Assembly: GCF_024400215.1 (NCBI RefSeq)
Contig: NZ_CP053748.1
Span: forward strand, 5,952,001-6,016,000
Reading direction: 5' to 3'
DNA: 64,000 nt
DNA from: Massilia sp. erpn
GTDB lineage: Bacteria; Pseudomonadota; Gammaproteobacteria; Burkholderiales; Burkholderiaceae_D
The position numbers and the translations under genes were made by a program. The notes beneath the pieces are model-generated. The model was not told where the DNA came from. It worked only from the letters and a program-made list of their open reading frames with translations, and made no database searches. Position 1 is the first letter of the stretch, and each line of letters begins with the position of its first letter. This document shows, piece by piece, positions 8,120-16,249 of the stretch.

Positions 8120-8422
8120 TTACTTGCGGCCGACGATCACGCCCACCAGCAGGCCGATGCCGGCCGCGATGGCGACCGAACGCCAAGGGTTTTCATGCAC
8201 ATAGGCATCGGTCGATTTGGCCGCTTCCTTGGTGGCCGCAACAGCGCTGGCCTGGGCTTCCTGGGCCTTGGCCAGCGCCGATTCCAGCGCGCGCATGCCG
8301 CGGCCGCGCAGTTCTTCCGCTTTCTCACCCGACAGTGCGGTTGCCGCCGTAAACAGCGCCTGGGCGTCCTTGACCAGGGTTTTCACGTCGTTGTTCACGG
8401 TACTGATGTTATTTTCCAGCAT
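8120..8422 (-). CDS. DUF883 (ElaB/YqjD) family protein
   Basis: A 100-aa protein with a long amphipathic helix followed by one C-terminal membrane anchor (IAAGIGLLVGVIVGRK) after the signature YVHENPWRSVAI. E. coli YqjD and ElaB anchor ribosomes to the inner membrane in stationary phase. I chose ATG 8422 because AAGGAGCT lies upstream; a longer frame has no such site. Confidence 0.85.
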   Translation of the reverse strand: MLENNISTVNNDVKTLVKDAQALFTAATALSGEKAEELRGRGMRALESALAKAQEAQASAVAATKEAAKSTDAYVHENPWRSVAIAAGIGLLVGVIVGRK

Positions 8423-8476
8423 GATGAAGCTCCTTGTTATAAACGGTGAGAAAGAACGCACTGTAACGCGCCGCGA

Positions 8477-9013
8477 TTAATCAAGCAAATCCCGCATATC
8501 GTCGGCGTGTTCTTCCTCGACTGCCATGATCTTGATCAACAGTTGGCGCGTTGTGGGATCGGACTCGCCAATCTGCTCGATCATCTGGCGGTAAGACTCG
8601 ATGGCGACGCGCTCGGCCACCAGATTGGCGCGCACCATGGCCTGGACCTCCTTGGAGTCATCATACTCGGCATGGCTGCGGTCAAGCAACGTTGCCGGGT
8701 TGAAATCGGGCTCGCCGTTGAGCTGGATGATGCGCTCGGCCAGCCAGTCGGCATGTTCCTGTTCTTGCTGGGCATGTTCCAGAAATTCGGCCTTGATCGT
8801 GCTGTTCTGCCGGCCGCTCACGGTGTAATAGTGCCGTTTATAGCGGTTGATGCAGACCAGCTCGGTGGCCAGGGCGTCGTTCAGCATGCTGACGATGGCG
8901 GCGCGGTCGCCTTTATAGCCTTGCGTCACCGGGCCGTCGGCCAGATTGGCGGCGGCGGCGCGGGTAGCTGCCTGGTCGACGCCCTTGGGCGGAGTGGAAA
9001 TAATTTGCGGCAT
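8477..9013 (-). CDS. Ferritin-like (bacterioferritin/Dps-like) protein
   Basis: A 178-aa ferritin-like four-helix protein. Likely di-iron ligands are in ATELVCINRYKRH (helix A), FLEHAQQEQEHADWL (helix B), VAERVAIESYRQM (helix C) and IMAVEEEHADDM (helix D), the ExxH pattern of bacterioferritin-type sites. About 35 N-terminal residues precede the bundle. Likely an iron-storage or peroxide-detoxifying enzyme. It lies 18 bp downstream of the OmpA lipoprotein gene within a six-gene operon of envelope/stress genes. Confidence 0.85.
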   Translation of the reverse strand: MPQIISTPPKGVDQAATRAAAANLADGPVTQGYKGDRAAIVSMLNDALATELVCINRYKRHYYTVSGRQNSTIKAEFLEHAQQEQEHADWLAERIIQLNGEPDFNPATLLDRSHAEYDDSKEVQAMVRANLVAERVAIESYRQMIEQIGESDPTTRQLLIKIMAVEEEHADDMRDLLD

Positions 9014-9031
9014 GATGGTCCTTTACTGTGG

Positions 9032-9904
9032 TTAGCGGCGCGCCGCGATCGGGCTATTGGCTTCGGACAGCACGATTTCGACGCGGCGGTTGAGCTGGCG
9101 GTCGCCCGAGGTGCCATTGCCGGCCACCGGATAGGCTTCGCCATAGCCGCGCGTTTCGACCCGGCTGCGCTCGATGCCCATGCCCACCAGGGCGGCGCGC
9201 ACGGCTTCAGCGCGGCGCTGCGACAGTTGCAGATTGTGGGCGGCGGTGCCGGTGCTGTCGGTAAAGCCTTCGACCAGCACGCTGCGTTCGGGGTTCTGCT
9301 GCAGCACGTCGGCCAGCTTGCGCGCCACGGCCATGCCCTGCGCCGTCAGCTGCGACTGGTCGACATTGAACAGCACGTCGCCGAAGGTGATGATGGTGCC
9401 GCGTTCAGTTTTCTTGGCTTGCAGATCGGCCAGCTGGGCCGCCAGGCGCTCGGCCTGGGCCTGGGCGTCGCGCTGGGCGGCGGTGGCATTGGCGGCCTGC
9501 ATCTGCGCCTGTTCGGCGCTGCGTTTGGCCTGTTCCGCCTCGGCCGTGCGGGCTTGCAGGCGCACCTGGTCGCGCTGGCGCGCGGCATCGGCCAGGCCGG
9601 CTTCGGCCGACTTGGCTTTCGCCACTTCCTGCGCTGTGGCGGTGCGCTGTTTGGCGACATAGGCCAGCTTGTCGATCTCATTCAGGCTTTCGCGGCGGGC
9701 GGCGGCGGCATTCGCCTGGTCCAGGGCCGCGCCGGCCTGGACCAGCTCAGGCTGGGCATACTGGGCCACGGCCGGCGAACTTTGCGCCGCGCCGAAGTCG
9801 GCGCGCGCCTGGTCCAGCAGGCTGGTGGTGGTGGGCGTGCTGGAGCAGGCGGCCAGGCCGAGGGCCAGGATGAGGGTGGCGGGTTTGAGCAAGAGCTTGT
9901 TCAT
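9032..9904 (-). CDS. OmpA/DUF4398 lipoprotein
   Basis: A 290-aa lipoprotein (LAAC lipobox, Cys20). A DUF4398 segment (about 30-90) leads into a long Ala/Gln/Arg-rich coiled coil (about 75-165). The C-terminal OmpA domain (about 170-285) has FNVDQSQLT, VLVEGFTDSTGTAAHN and LSQRRAEAVRAAL. The OmpA part should bind peptidoglycan while the coiled coil spans from the outer membrane. It is 21 bp after a second DUF4398 lipoprotein gene, with which it may interact. Confidence 0.9.
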   Translation of the reverse strand: MNKLLLKPATLILALGLAACSSTPTTTSLLDQARADFGAAQSSPAVAQYAQPELVQAGAALDQANAAAARRESLNEIDKLAYVAKQRTATAQEVAKAKSAEAGLADAARQRDQVRLQARTAEAEQAKRSAEQAQMQAANATAAQRDAQAQAERLAAQLADLQAKKTERGTIITFGDVLFNVDQSQLTAQGMAVARKLADVLQQNPERSVLVEGFTDSTGTAAHNLQLSQRRAEAVRAALVGMGIERSRVETRGYGEAYPVAGNGTSGDRQLNRRVEIVLSEANSPIAARR

Positions 9905-9925
9905 GATCGGTCCTTTCGTTCGGGC

Positions 9926-10300
9926 TTATTTACTGGCACGGTCGAGTTCTTCGCGCAACACGCGCAAGTCTTCCTGCAAGGCGTCGGCGGCATTCGTGGC
10001 CTTGGTCGAATTGGCCTTGCTTTGCGCCAGACGGGCATCGGCCTGGGCTTGCTGGGCCAGATCCTGGGCCAGCTGATAATCGCGGGCGGCCAGCGCCTGG
10101 TTGGCGCGCATCATTTTGTCGCGGGCCGAACTCAGCTCGTCCGGCGCCAGCTCGGCCGCACCGGAGGAACCGGCGCTTTCCACCGCTTCGCGCGAGGCCG
10201 CCACATCGGCGGTGGCCGGGGTTTTCAGACCGCTGGCGCAACCGCTCAGCAGCACGAGGGACAAGCCGCACAGGGCGGGCCAGACTTTGCTTGGGGCCAT
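9926..10300 (-). CDS. DUF4398 lipoprotein
   Basis: A 124-aa lipoprotein (signal peptide ending LSGC) with one DUF4398 domain: alternating Ala/Gln/Asp helices with ARDKMMRANQALAARDY and LAQQAQADARLAQSKAN. It is essentially the DUF4398 part of the next gene without the OmpA domain. ATG 10300 is chosen because it starts the signal peptide and follows AAGGAGAACGAC. It is the first gene of the operon running to 7319, driven by the Crp-type promoter at 10335-10377. Confidence 0.85.
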   Translation of the reverse strand: MAPSKVWPALCGLSLVLLSGCASGLKTPATADVAASREAVESAGSSGAAELAPDELSSARDKMMRANQALAARDYQLAQDLAQQAQADARLAQSKANSTKATNAADALQEDLRVLREELDRASK

Positions 10301-10334
10301 GTCGTTCTCCTTGTTTGCGTTGAAGGTAGTGCCT

Positions 10335-10377
10335 TTATAAGGCGCGCCGCCACGCCCTTTCTGTACGCAGACGCACA
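10335..10377 (-). promoter_or_regulatory. Crp-type operator plus -10 box for the six-gene envelope operon
   Basis: On the minus strand the site reads TGTGCGT-CT-GCGTACA (10377-10362) with CTTATAA (10341-10335) as -10 box. The centre-to-end distance is 34.5 bp. Confidence 0.65.
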
Positions 10378-10401
10378 TACCGTCCAGTCTGTGCCGCCTT
10401 G

Positions 10402-10444
10402 CGTGCGGGAGCGCACACAGAGGCTTGCCGCCCTGAGTTAGGCT
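10402..10444 (+). promoter_or_regulatory. Crp-type operator plus -10 box upstream of the AsmA-like gene
   Basis: CGTGCGG-GA-GCGCACA at 10402-10417, with TTAGGCT at 10438-10444; distance 34.5 bp. The predicted transcript start near 10451 rules out the ATG at 10450 as the start of the AsmA-like gene. Confidence 0.55.
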
Positions 10445-10479
10445 TTGGTATGCTCCGAAAAAAAATGAAAGTGACGCAT

Positions 10480-12525
10480 ATGAGCCTGTCCCGCCGCACC
10501 AAGCTTGCCCTCGCCACCGGGGGCGTGCTGCTCGCCATCCCCGCCGCCGCCCTGATCGTGCTCTACCACTACGACTGGAATCGGGCCCGGCCCTGGCTGA
10601 ACGAAAAAGTCAGCGCCGCCATCGAGCGCCCCTTCGCCATCCGCGGCAATCTGGCATTGAGCTGGCAACGCCAGCCGCAGGAGTTGGGCTGGCGCGGCCT
10701 CGTGCCCTGGCCGCATCTGCTGGCGCGCGATGTCCACCTGGGCAATCCAGCGCCCATGCTGGCGGCCGCCGCGCACAATGGCGACACGGTGCCGGCCGAT
10801 ATGGCCAGCGCGGCTGAGCTGTCCTTCTCGCTCAATCCCCTGGCGCTGCTGGAACAAAAGATTACCGTCCCGCTGCTCAGCTTCACGGCGCCCCAGGTCT
10901 ATCTGCAGCGCAGCACCGACGGCAAGAACAACTGGACCTTCAAGCAGGAACGGCAATCGCCCTGGCAGCTGGACTTGCAGCGCGTGGCGTTCAGCAAGGG
11001 CAGCGTGCACCTGGTCGATGCCGTGCAGAATATCGACGCCACCGCCCACCTCGACACGCTAGCGCAAGACAGCCAGTACGGCGTCTCCTGGCGCGCCGAA
11101 GGACGCTGGAACAGGCAGCCGATCAGCGGCCTGGGCAAGGCCGGCACCGTGCTCTCGCTGCAGAGCGACCAGCCCTTCCCGCTGCAGGGCAAGGTCCAGG
11201 TCGGCCTGGTGAATATCACGGCCGAGGGTACGCTGACGCGGCCGCTGCAACTGGCCGCCATCGACTTCCGCCTGAAAGTCGGCGGCGCCAGCATGGCGCG
11301 CCTGTACGCGCTGACCGGCCTGGTGCTGCCGGAAACGCCGCCCTTCTCCACCGAAGGCCGCCTGAGCGGCACGCTGGCCGGCCAGCACAGCCGCTGGACC
11401 TATGAGCAGTTCACCGGCCGCGTCGGCTCCAGCGATATCGCCGGCAAGCTGGTGTACGAACAAAAGCAGCCGCGCGGCCACCTGAGCGGCACGGTGCAGT
11501 CGAAACTGCTGCAATTTGCCGACCTCGGCCCGCTGATCGGCGCCGATTCAAATGCCAGCAAGCAGGCGCGCGGCCTGCCCGCCGTGCAACCGAGCGAGAA
11601 AGTGTTGCCGGTGGAAACCTTCAAGACCGAGCGCTGGACCAGCATCGACGCCGACGTCAGCTACCGCGCCGCGCGCATCGTGCGCACCGAGCAGCTGCCC
11701 ATCAGCCATCTGGAAACCGAGTTCCGCCTGCACGATGGCGTACTCAAGCTGGCGCCCCTGAACTTCGACTTCGCCGGCGGCAAGCTGGCGTCCACCGTCA
11801 CCCTCGACGGCAGCGGGCGCGACGCCAAGAACGCCATCCGCGCCGACCTGGCGGCCAGCGCGCGCGGCATTCGCCTCAAGGAATTGTTCCCGCACCTGCC
11901 GCAATTGCAGGCCACCGTGGGCACGATCAATGCCGACACCAGGCTCAGCGCCACCGGCAACTCGGTCGCCACCCTGCTGGCCCAGTCGAATGGCGAATTG
12001 AAGACGCGCATCAGCCAGGGCCAGATCAGCAAGCTGTTGCTGGAACAGATGGGCTTGAACATCGGCAGCATCGTGCTAACCAAGTTGGTGGGCGACAAGC
12101 AGGTCAAGCTGAACTGCCTGGCGGGCGACTTCGCCGTCACCGACGGCCTGGCGCAGACGCGCAGCTTCATCGTCGACACCGAGGACGCCACGGTGCGCAT
12201 CAGCGGCGCCGTCAGCCTGGATGACGAGCGCCTGGACCTGACCATGAAGCCCGACAGCAAGGGCTTGCGCATCATCTCGCTGCGCTCGCCGATCTATGTG
12301 CGCGGCACTTTCAAACATCCCGACGTCGCCATCGACAAGGGCGTGCTGGCCCTGCGCGCCGGCGGCGCCATTGCGCTGGCCACCCTGGCCGCGCCGGTGG
12401 CGGCGCTGGCGCCCCTGATCAGCGGCGGCGGCAGCAGCGATACGCCCTGCGGCCCGCTGCTGGCCGAGGCGGCGCGCAAGCCGGTGGCGCCGCCGCCCGG
12501 CAAGAAGCTGGCGCCGCGGCGCTAA
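10480..12525 (+). CDS. AsmA-family protein
   Basis: A 681-aa protein with one N-terminal membrane anchor (LALATGGVLLAIPAAALIVLY) followed by a long periplasmic beta-rich region. An AsmA N-terminal domain covers the first 200 residues or so, and an AsmA-like C-terminal domain spans about 480-640 (LLAQSNGELKTRISQGQIS, DLTMKPDSKGLRIISLRSPIYVRGTF). The AsmA/TamB/YhdP group is linked to phospholipid transport to the outer membrane. Starts at 10450 and 10465 are also in frame. I prefer 10480 because the promoter places transcription start near 10451 and AAGTGA lies just upstream. Confidence 0.8.
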   Translation: MSLSRRTKLALATGGVLLAIPAAALIVLYHYDWNRARPWLNEKVSAAIERPFAIRGNLALSWQRQPQELGWRGLVPWPHLLARDVHLGNPAPMLAAAAHNGDTVPADMASAAELSFSLNPLALLEQKITVPLLSFTAPQVYLQRSTDGKNNWTFKQERQSPWQLDLQRVAFSKGSVHLVDAVQNIDATAHLDTLAQDSQYGVSWRAEGRWNRQPISGLGKAGTVLSLQSDQPFPLQGKVQVGLVNITAEGTLTRPLQLAAIDFRLKVGGASMARLYALTGLVLPETPPFSTEGRLSGTLAGQHSRWTYEQFTGRVGSSDIAGKLVYEQKQPRGHLSGTVQSKLLQFADLGPLIGADSNASKQARGLPAVQPSEKVLPVETFKTERWTSIDADVSYRAARIVRTEQLPISHLETEFRLHDGVLKLAPLNFDFAGGKLASTVTLDGSGRDAKNAIRADLAASARGIRLKELFPHLPQLQATVGTINADTRLSATGNSVATLLAQSNGELKTRISQGQISKLLLEQMGLNIGSIVLTKLVGDKQVKLNCLAGDFAVTDGLAQTRSFIVDTEDATVRISGAVSLDDERLDLTMKPDSKGLRIISLRSPIYVRGTFKHPDVAIDKGVLALRAGGAIALATLAAPVAALAPLISGGGSSDTPCGPLLAEAARKPVAPPPGKKLAPRR

Positions 12526-12554
12526 GGCCAGGAATACGTAACTAAGCGTAACTA

Positions 12555-12597
12555 AGTGAGCTGACGAACAGAGCGCGCGAGGCGCCCGTTCTATGCT
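12555..12597 (+). promoter_or_regulatory. Crp-type operator plus -10 box upstream of the OsmB-like gene
   Basis: The right half ACGAACA (12564-12570) is good and the left half is degenerate. CTATGCT at 12591-12597 is the -10 box; distance 34.5 bp. A 10-bp direct repeat CGTAACTAAG precedes it. Confidence 0.5.
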
Positions 12598-12641
12598 GGT
12601 CTCCGCCAAGCCCGCGTGGCTGCACACACAAGGAGATCATC

Positions 12642-12863
12642 ATGCACATCAAGAAAATCGTAACGGGCGGCGTCCTGCTGAGCGCCCTTCTCGGCCTGAG
12701 CGCCTGTTCGAATATGTCGCGCCAGGACCGTAATACGGCGGTCGGCGCCGGCGTCGGCGCCGTGGCCGGCTCCGTGCTGTCCGGCGGCAGCGCCATCGGC
12801 ACCGTGGGCGGCGCCGCGGTCGGCGGCGTGATCGGCAACCAGGTCAGCAAGCCGCCGCGTTAA
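12642..12863 (+). CDS. OsmB-like glycine-zipper lipoprotein
   Basis: A 73-aa lipoprotein with lipobox LSAC, followed by QDRNTAVGAGVGAVAGSVLS and a second glycine-rich helix (GTVGGAAVGGVIGNQV). Size and layout match OsmB, an osmotically induced outer-membrane lipoprotein. CAAGGAGATC precedes the ATG. It stands alone before the convergent Crp-family gene. Confidence 0.8.
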   Translation: MHIKKIVTGGVLLSALLGLSACSNMSRQDRNTAVGAGVGAVAGSVLSGGSAIGTVGGAAVGGVIGNQVSKPPR

Positions 12864-12889
12864 TCCCCGCTTGCCGGGCAGCGCCAGCC

Positions 12890-13636
12890 TTAGAGGAAGA
12901 CGCTGCCCATGCCGATACTGCCATCGTCCTTGACCAGCGCATAGCAGCCACAGGACGCCGCTTCCAGGCCCGCCGCATCCAGAATCTCGATATTGCCCCG
13001 GCTATAGCTGATCAGTCCCTGCTGCTGCAGGGCGCTGGCGGCCTTGGTCACGCCGACGCGGCGCACGCCGAGGGCATGGGCCAGAAATTCATGCGTCAAG
13101 TGAAAGCGCTCCGACTGCAGCCGGTCGCGCGTCACCAGCAGGGTGCGCGCCAGGCGCGCTTCCAGCACGTGGAAGCGGCTGCACACGGCGATCTGGATGG
13201 CTTGCGCCAGCAGCGCATCGGTATAGCGCGACAGCAGGCGCTGCAAGGACTCCATCCGCGCGAACTCACGGCAGAAGTCGCCCGCCTCCAGGCGCAGCAC
13301 ATAGCCGGCGCGCTGCACCACGGCGCGTACCTGGGCCACCTGATGGCCCAGCGCGACCGAGGCGCCGAGCATGCCTTCGCGGCCCACCGCGCCCACTTCC
13401 AGGGTCATGCGGCCTTCGGCCACGGCCAGCAGGCAAACCAGGGCGTCGAGCGGGAAATAGAGGTGGCTGATCGGCTGGCCCGGCTCGAACAGCACTTCGC
13501 CCTCGTCCACCATCGCCAGCCCGCACAGAGACTGGATGTGATCCAGATCGTCCTCGGGCAAGCTCGCCAGCAGGCGGTTGCTGCCGCGGGCGGGGATCAG
13601 GGCGCTGCCATGAGCGGTGTCAAAGTTAACAATCAT
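12890..13636 (-). CDS. Crp/Fnr-family transcriptional regulator (candidate master of the local regulon)
   Basis: A 248-aa protein with a cyclic-nucleotide-binding-like domain (about 20-130; LPEDDLDHIQSLC, EGEVLFEPGQPISHLYF, VGREGMLGASVAL) and a Crp-type winged helix (about 175-215; LTHEFLAHALGVRRVGVTKA). It lacks the Fnr cysteine cluster, and the RxS pattern of cAMP binding is not evident, so the signal is unknown. An about 30-residue C-terminal tail with CGC follows the HTH. A Crp-type palindrome at 13706-13721 has -10 boxes on both sides, one directed at this gene, which suggests autoregulation. The regulon assignment is inference. Confidence 0.85.
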   Translation of the reverse strand: MIVNFDTAHGSALIPARGSNRLLASLPEDDLDHIQSLCGLAMVDEGEVLFEPGQPISHLYFPLDALVCLLAVAEGRMTLEVGAVGREGMLGASVALGHQVAQVRAVVQRAGYVLRLEAGDFCREFARMESLQRLLSRYTDALLAQAIQIAVCSRFHVLEARLARTLLVTRDRLQSERFHLTHEFLAHALGVRRVGVTKAASALQQQGLISYSRGNIEILDAAGLEAASCGCYALVKDDGSIGMGSVFL

Positions 13637-13678
13637 CGCGGTCGGGTCAGAGTGGTCGGCGTCTGCACGGTCAGAGCT

Positions 13679-13748
13679 AGCTTACCGGCAAGTATTTTCC
13701 CTGTATGTACGCTGACGCACTGAAACGGCAGCGTCCACGGCCGACAAT
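13679..13748. promoter_or_regulatory. Bidirectional Crp-type operator between the regulator and a glycine-zipper gene
   Basis: TGTACGC-TG-ACGCACT at 13706-13721. On the plus strand CGACAAT (13742-13748) and on the minus strand GTAAGCT (13685-13679) both end 34.5 bp from its centre, so one site can serve both divergent genes. Confidence 0.65.
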
Positions 13749-13780
13749 CACGGCATCGATATGCAATTGGAAAGCTCATC

Positions 13781-14470
13781 ATGACTCCCCTCATTCCTCC
13801 CGCCAGCAAACAGCCCCTGCATCCACTGCTGATGACAGCCGCCGTCGCCGTGCTGTTGTTCTGCTCGGTCGGCATCGCCGCCCTGATGGACTGGCTGCCC
13901 AGCTCCGCGGGACGCGCTGCGCCGGCCGCCACGCCGACATTGAGCGCGCCGGCCAGCGCAACCGCTTCGCCTGCTGGCCATGGCGCGGCCGGTTCGGCAG
14001 CGCCGCTGCAGGAGAGCGCCCCCCTGCCCCCCCCACCGCCGCCGGACGCCAGCCTGCGCGCGAACCAGTATGCCGCCGCGCCGGCGCCAAACCAGGACGG
14101 CGGCGCACACTACGCCGCACAAAACGCCGCGGCGCCCGCCGTCTGCCATCACTGCGGCGTGGTGGAAGCGGTGCGCACCATCCGCACCCGCGCCGATGGC
14201 AGCGGCGTCGGCGCAGCGGGCGGCGCCGTGGTGGGGGGCTTGCTGGGCCACCAGATCGGCGGCGGCAGCGGACGCGACCTGGCCACCATTGCCGGCGCCA
14301 TCGGCGGCGCCGTGGTCGGCAACCAGGTGGAAGGCAATATGAATGCACGCACCAGTTATGAAGTGACGGTGCGCCTGGACGATGGCAAGCGCCGCAGCTT
14401 CCACAGCGCCGCGGCCTGGCAGCAGGGCGAGCGCATCCGCATCGTCAAGGGCCAATTGCGGCGCGGCTAG
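13781..14470 (+). CDS. Glycine-zipper 2TM protein with N-terminal membrane anchor
   Basis: A 229-aa protein. It has a cytosolic N terminus and one membrane segment (LMTAAVAVLLFCSVGIAALM, about 22-41), then a long Ala/Pro-rich linker with a run of prolines near residue 85. A CHHC motif follows (about 124-127), then a glycine-zipper hairpin (about 143-185) and a SlyB-like C-terminal strand domain (YEVTVRLDDGKRRSF). Unlike the lipoprotein at 6216, it is anchored in the inner membrane. The CHHC pair could bind metal or a disulfide partner. It is transcribed divergently from the Crp-family gene. Confidence 0.75.
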   Translation: MTPLIPPASKQPLHPLLMTAAVAVLLFCSVGIAALMDWLPSSAGRAAPAATPTLSAPASATASPAGHGAAGSAAPLQESAPLPPPPPPDASLRANQYAAAPAPNQDGGAHYAAQNAAAPAVCHHCGVVEAVRTIRTRADGSGVGAAGGAVVGGLLGHQIGGGSGRDLATIAGAIGGAVVGNQVEGNMNARTSYEVTVRLDDGKRRSFHSAAAWQQGERIRIVKGQLRRG

Positions 14471-14473
14471 TAC

Positions 14474-14516
14474 TGTTCGTCAGCGTACAGAGTTAAAAGC
14501 CGAGACAGGCAAAAAT
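14474..14516 (+). promoter_or_regulatory. Crp-type operator upstream of the Lmo0937-like gene
   Basis: TGTTCGT-CA-GCGTACA at 14474-14489 is a strong operator. CAAAAAT at 14510-14516 is a poor -10 box but is at the same 34.5-bp spacing. Confidence 0.55.
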
Positions 14517-14547
14517 CATCCCATCAACCCACGAGAAGGAGTCCATC

Positions 14548-14694
14548 ATGTTATACACACTGGCTGTTATCCTCGTCATTCTGTGGCTGCTCGGTCTGGT
14601 CACGTCTTACACCATCGGCGGCTTCATCCACGTGCTGCTGGTGGTGGCCATCATCATGGTGCTGCTGCGCCTGATCAGCGGGCGCAACGTTTAG
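14548..14694 (+). CDS. Lmo0937-family small membrane protein
   Basis: A 48-aa protein consisting of two transmembrane helices around SYTIGGFIH, ending in RLISGRNV, which matches the Lmo0937/DUF5670 family. GAAGGAG lies eight bases before the ATG. Function is unknown; the family is often stress-induced. It is a single gene with its own operator. Confidence 0.8.
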   Translation: MLYTLAVILVILWLLGLVTSYTIGGFIHVLLVVAIIMVLLRLISGRNV

Positions 14695-14731
14695 TCGCCG
14701 TTGCGCGCCAGCCACTCCTGTTCCCCGGCGC

Positions 14732-14774
14732 TGTACACGAAGGTACAGCGCCGCTTTCCGTTTCGGTCTACACT
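14732..14774 (+). promoter_or_regulatory. Crp-type operator plus -10 box upstream of the YiaD-like gene
   Basis: TGTACAC-GA-AGGTACA at 14732-14747 with an excellent CTACACT at 14768-14774; distance 34.5 bp. Confidence 0.65.
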
Positions 14775-14800
14775 TGCTGGACAATTCAGGAGGGACTGAC

Positions 14801-15487
14801 ATGAACTTCCAACACAAGGCATCCACCAAATCTCTGGCCGGCGCACTGGCCCTGCTACTGGCCCTGGCCGCCAGCGGCTGCGCCGACATGAACGCGACAC
14901 AGCGCGGCACGGCCACCGGCGCCGGCATCGGCGCCGGCCTGGGCGCCATTCTCGGCGCCAGCACCGGCGGCGGCGGCAGCGGCCGCGCGGCCGGCGGCGC
15001 CGTGCTCGGTGCGGCGGTCGGCGCCATCGCCGGCAATATCTGGTCGCAGCGCATGGAAGATCAGAAACGGGCCATGGAGCAGGCCACCAAGGGCACCGGC
15101 GTCCAGGTCAGCCAGACCCCCGACAACCGGCTGAAGCTGGAAATCCCCAGCGATATTTCCTTCGACACCAACCGCTCCGACATCAAGGCCAACTTCCGGC
15201 CCATCCTCGACCGCTTCGCCAGCACCCTCAACGACAATCCCGCCGCCACCGTCAGCATCGTCGGCCACACCGACAGCACCGGCAGCGACGCCATCAACCA
15301 GCCCCTGTCCGTGGACCGCGCCTCGCATACGCGCGACTACCTCGCCACGCGCGGCGTCTCGCCGACGCGCATCGTGGTCGAAGGCCGCGGCGCGCGCGAA
15401 CCGATCGCCCCCAACGAGGACAATGCCGGCCGCGCCCGCAATCGCCGTGTAGAAATCTTTGTTGCCGAGCCTCAGCCACGCAGCTGA
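14801..15487 (+). CDS. OmpA-family lipoprotein with glycine zipper (YiaD-like)
   Basis: A 228-aa lipoprotein with lipobox AASGC, a glycine-zipper hairpin (about 35-85: GTATGAGIGAGLGAILGAS, GGAVLGAAVGAIAGNIW) and a C-terminal OmpA domain (about 110-225: ISFDTNRSDIKANF, VGHTDSTGSDAINQPLS, RGAREPIAPN). It matches the YiaD layout, an outer-membrane lipoprotein binding peptidoglycan. ATG 14801 follows AGGAGGG and agrees with a transcript start near 14781. Confidence 0.9.
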   Translation: MNFQHKASTKSLAGALALLLALAASGCADMNATQRGTATGAGIGAGLGAILGASTGGGGSGRAAGGAVLGAAVGAIAGNIWSQRMEDQKRAMEQATKGTGVQVSQTPDNRLKLEIPSDISFDTNRSDIKANFRPILDRFASTLNDNPAATVSIVGHTDSTGSDAINQPLSVDRASHTRDYLATRGVSPTRIVVEGRGAREPIAPNEDNAGRARNRRVEIFVAEPQPRS

Positions 15488-15504
15488 ACCACCGGAGTCC
15501 GTCC

Positions 15505-16047
15505 ATGCCCTTCCGTCCCACCCTGCTGGCCTGCGCCCTGCTGCTTGTGGGCAGCAGCGCCGGCGCCCAGACCCTCAAGCCCGGCCTATGGGAGATGAAC
15601 AACCGCATCGCCGGCGGCAGTCCGGAAACCATGCAAGCCATGGCGCGCGCGCAAAAGGAAATGGCGAACCTGCCGGCCGACCAGCGCAAGATGCTGGAAC
15701 AGATGATGGCCCAGCGCGGCGTCGGTCTGAACCTGGGCGATGGCGGCGGCGTCAAGCTCACCTACTGCATGACCAAGGAAATGGCCGAAAAGCGCGAACT
15801 GCCGGCCGGCCAGCCTGGCGACTGCCGCAGCACCAGCACCCCGGTCCCGGGCGGCGTGAACGTCAGCTTCCACTGCAACAAACCGCCCTCGCAAGGCAAA
15901 GGCCAAGTCATCTTCGAAGGCGACACCGGCTACACCATGCGCATGGACGTCACCAGCAGCGCCCATGGTGCGCCCCAGCAGATGATGGTCGAAGGCAGCG
16001 GCCGCTGGCTCAGCGCCGACTGCGGCGCCGCCCCCAAGCCGCGCTAA
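15505..16047 (+). CDS. DUF3617 secreted protein
   Basis: A 180-aa protein with signal peptide cleaved after AGA (about residue 21). The mature part starts TLKPGLWEM, the hallmark of DUF3617. Cysteines sit in YCMTKEM, GDCRSTST, FHCNKPP and ADCGAA, suggesting two disulfides. Function is unknown; the family is periplasmic and common in proteobacteria. It lies 17 bp after the YiaD-like gene and is probably co-transcribed with it. Confidence 0.8.
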   Translation: MPFRPTLLACALLLVGSSAGAQTLKPGLWEMNNRIAGGSPETMQAMARAQKEMANLPADQRKMLEQMMAQRGVGLNLGDGGGVKLTYCMTKEMAEKRELPAGQPGDCRSTSTPVPGGVNVSFHCNKPPSQGKGQVIFEGDTGYTMRMDVTSSAHGAPQQMMVEGSGRWLSADCGAAPKPR

Positions 16048-16060
16048 ACCCCACCGTTTG

Positions 16061-16245
16061 ATCCAGCGCAAAAAATGTCCACCCTGGTGCCAGGCACCAG
16101 AACCGGACATTCTTTGATCTAACGCAAAAAATGTCCTACCGTGGTGTCAGGCACCAGGGTAGGACATTGTTTGATATTGCGCAAAGAATGTCCGGTTCCC
16201 GTGCCTGACACCAGTGTTGGACATTCTTTGATTTGGCGCAAAGGC
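16061..16245. repeat. Three tandem stem-loop repeats (array 1 of family)
   Basis: Three imperfect palindromes of 36-37 bp begin at 16075, 16131 and 16188. Each opens with ATGTCC, carries GGTGTCAGGCACC or its complement at the centre and closes with GGACAT. A roughly 20-bp spacer (TTTGAT...GCGCAAA) separates them, giving a 56-57 bp period. They fill the space between two convergent genes. The same family occurs at 28.0 kb and 63.4 kb. Confidence 0.9.
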
Positions 16246-16249
16246 GGGC

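Noticed and set aside
16061..16245. CRISPR array
   Set aside because: Repeats are palindromic and the roughly 20-bp spacers are themselves conserved, so there are no unique spacers. No cas genes are present.
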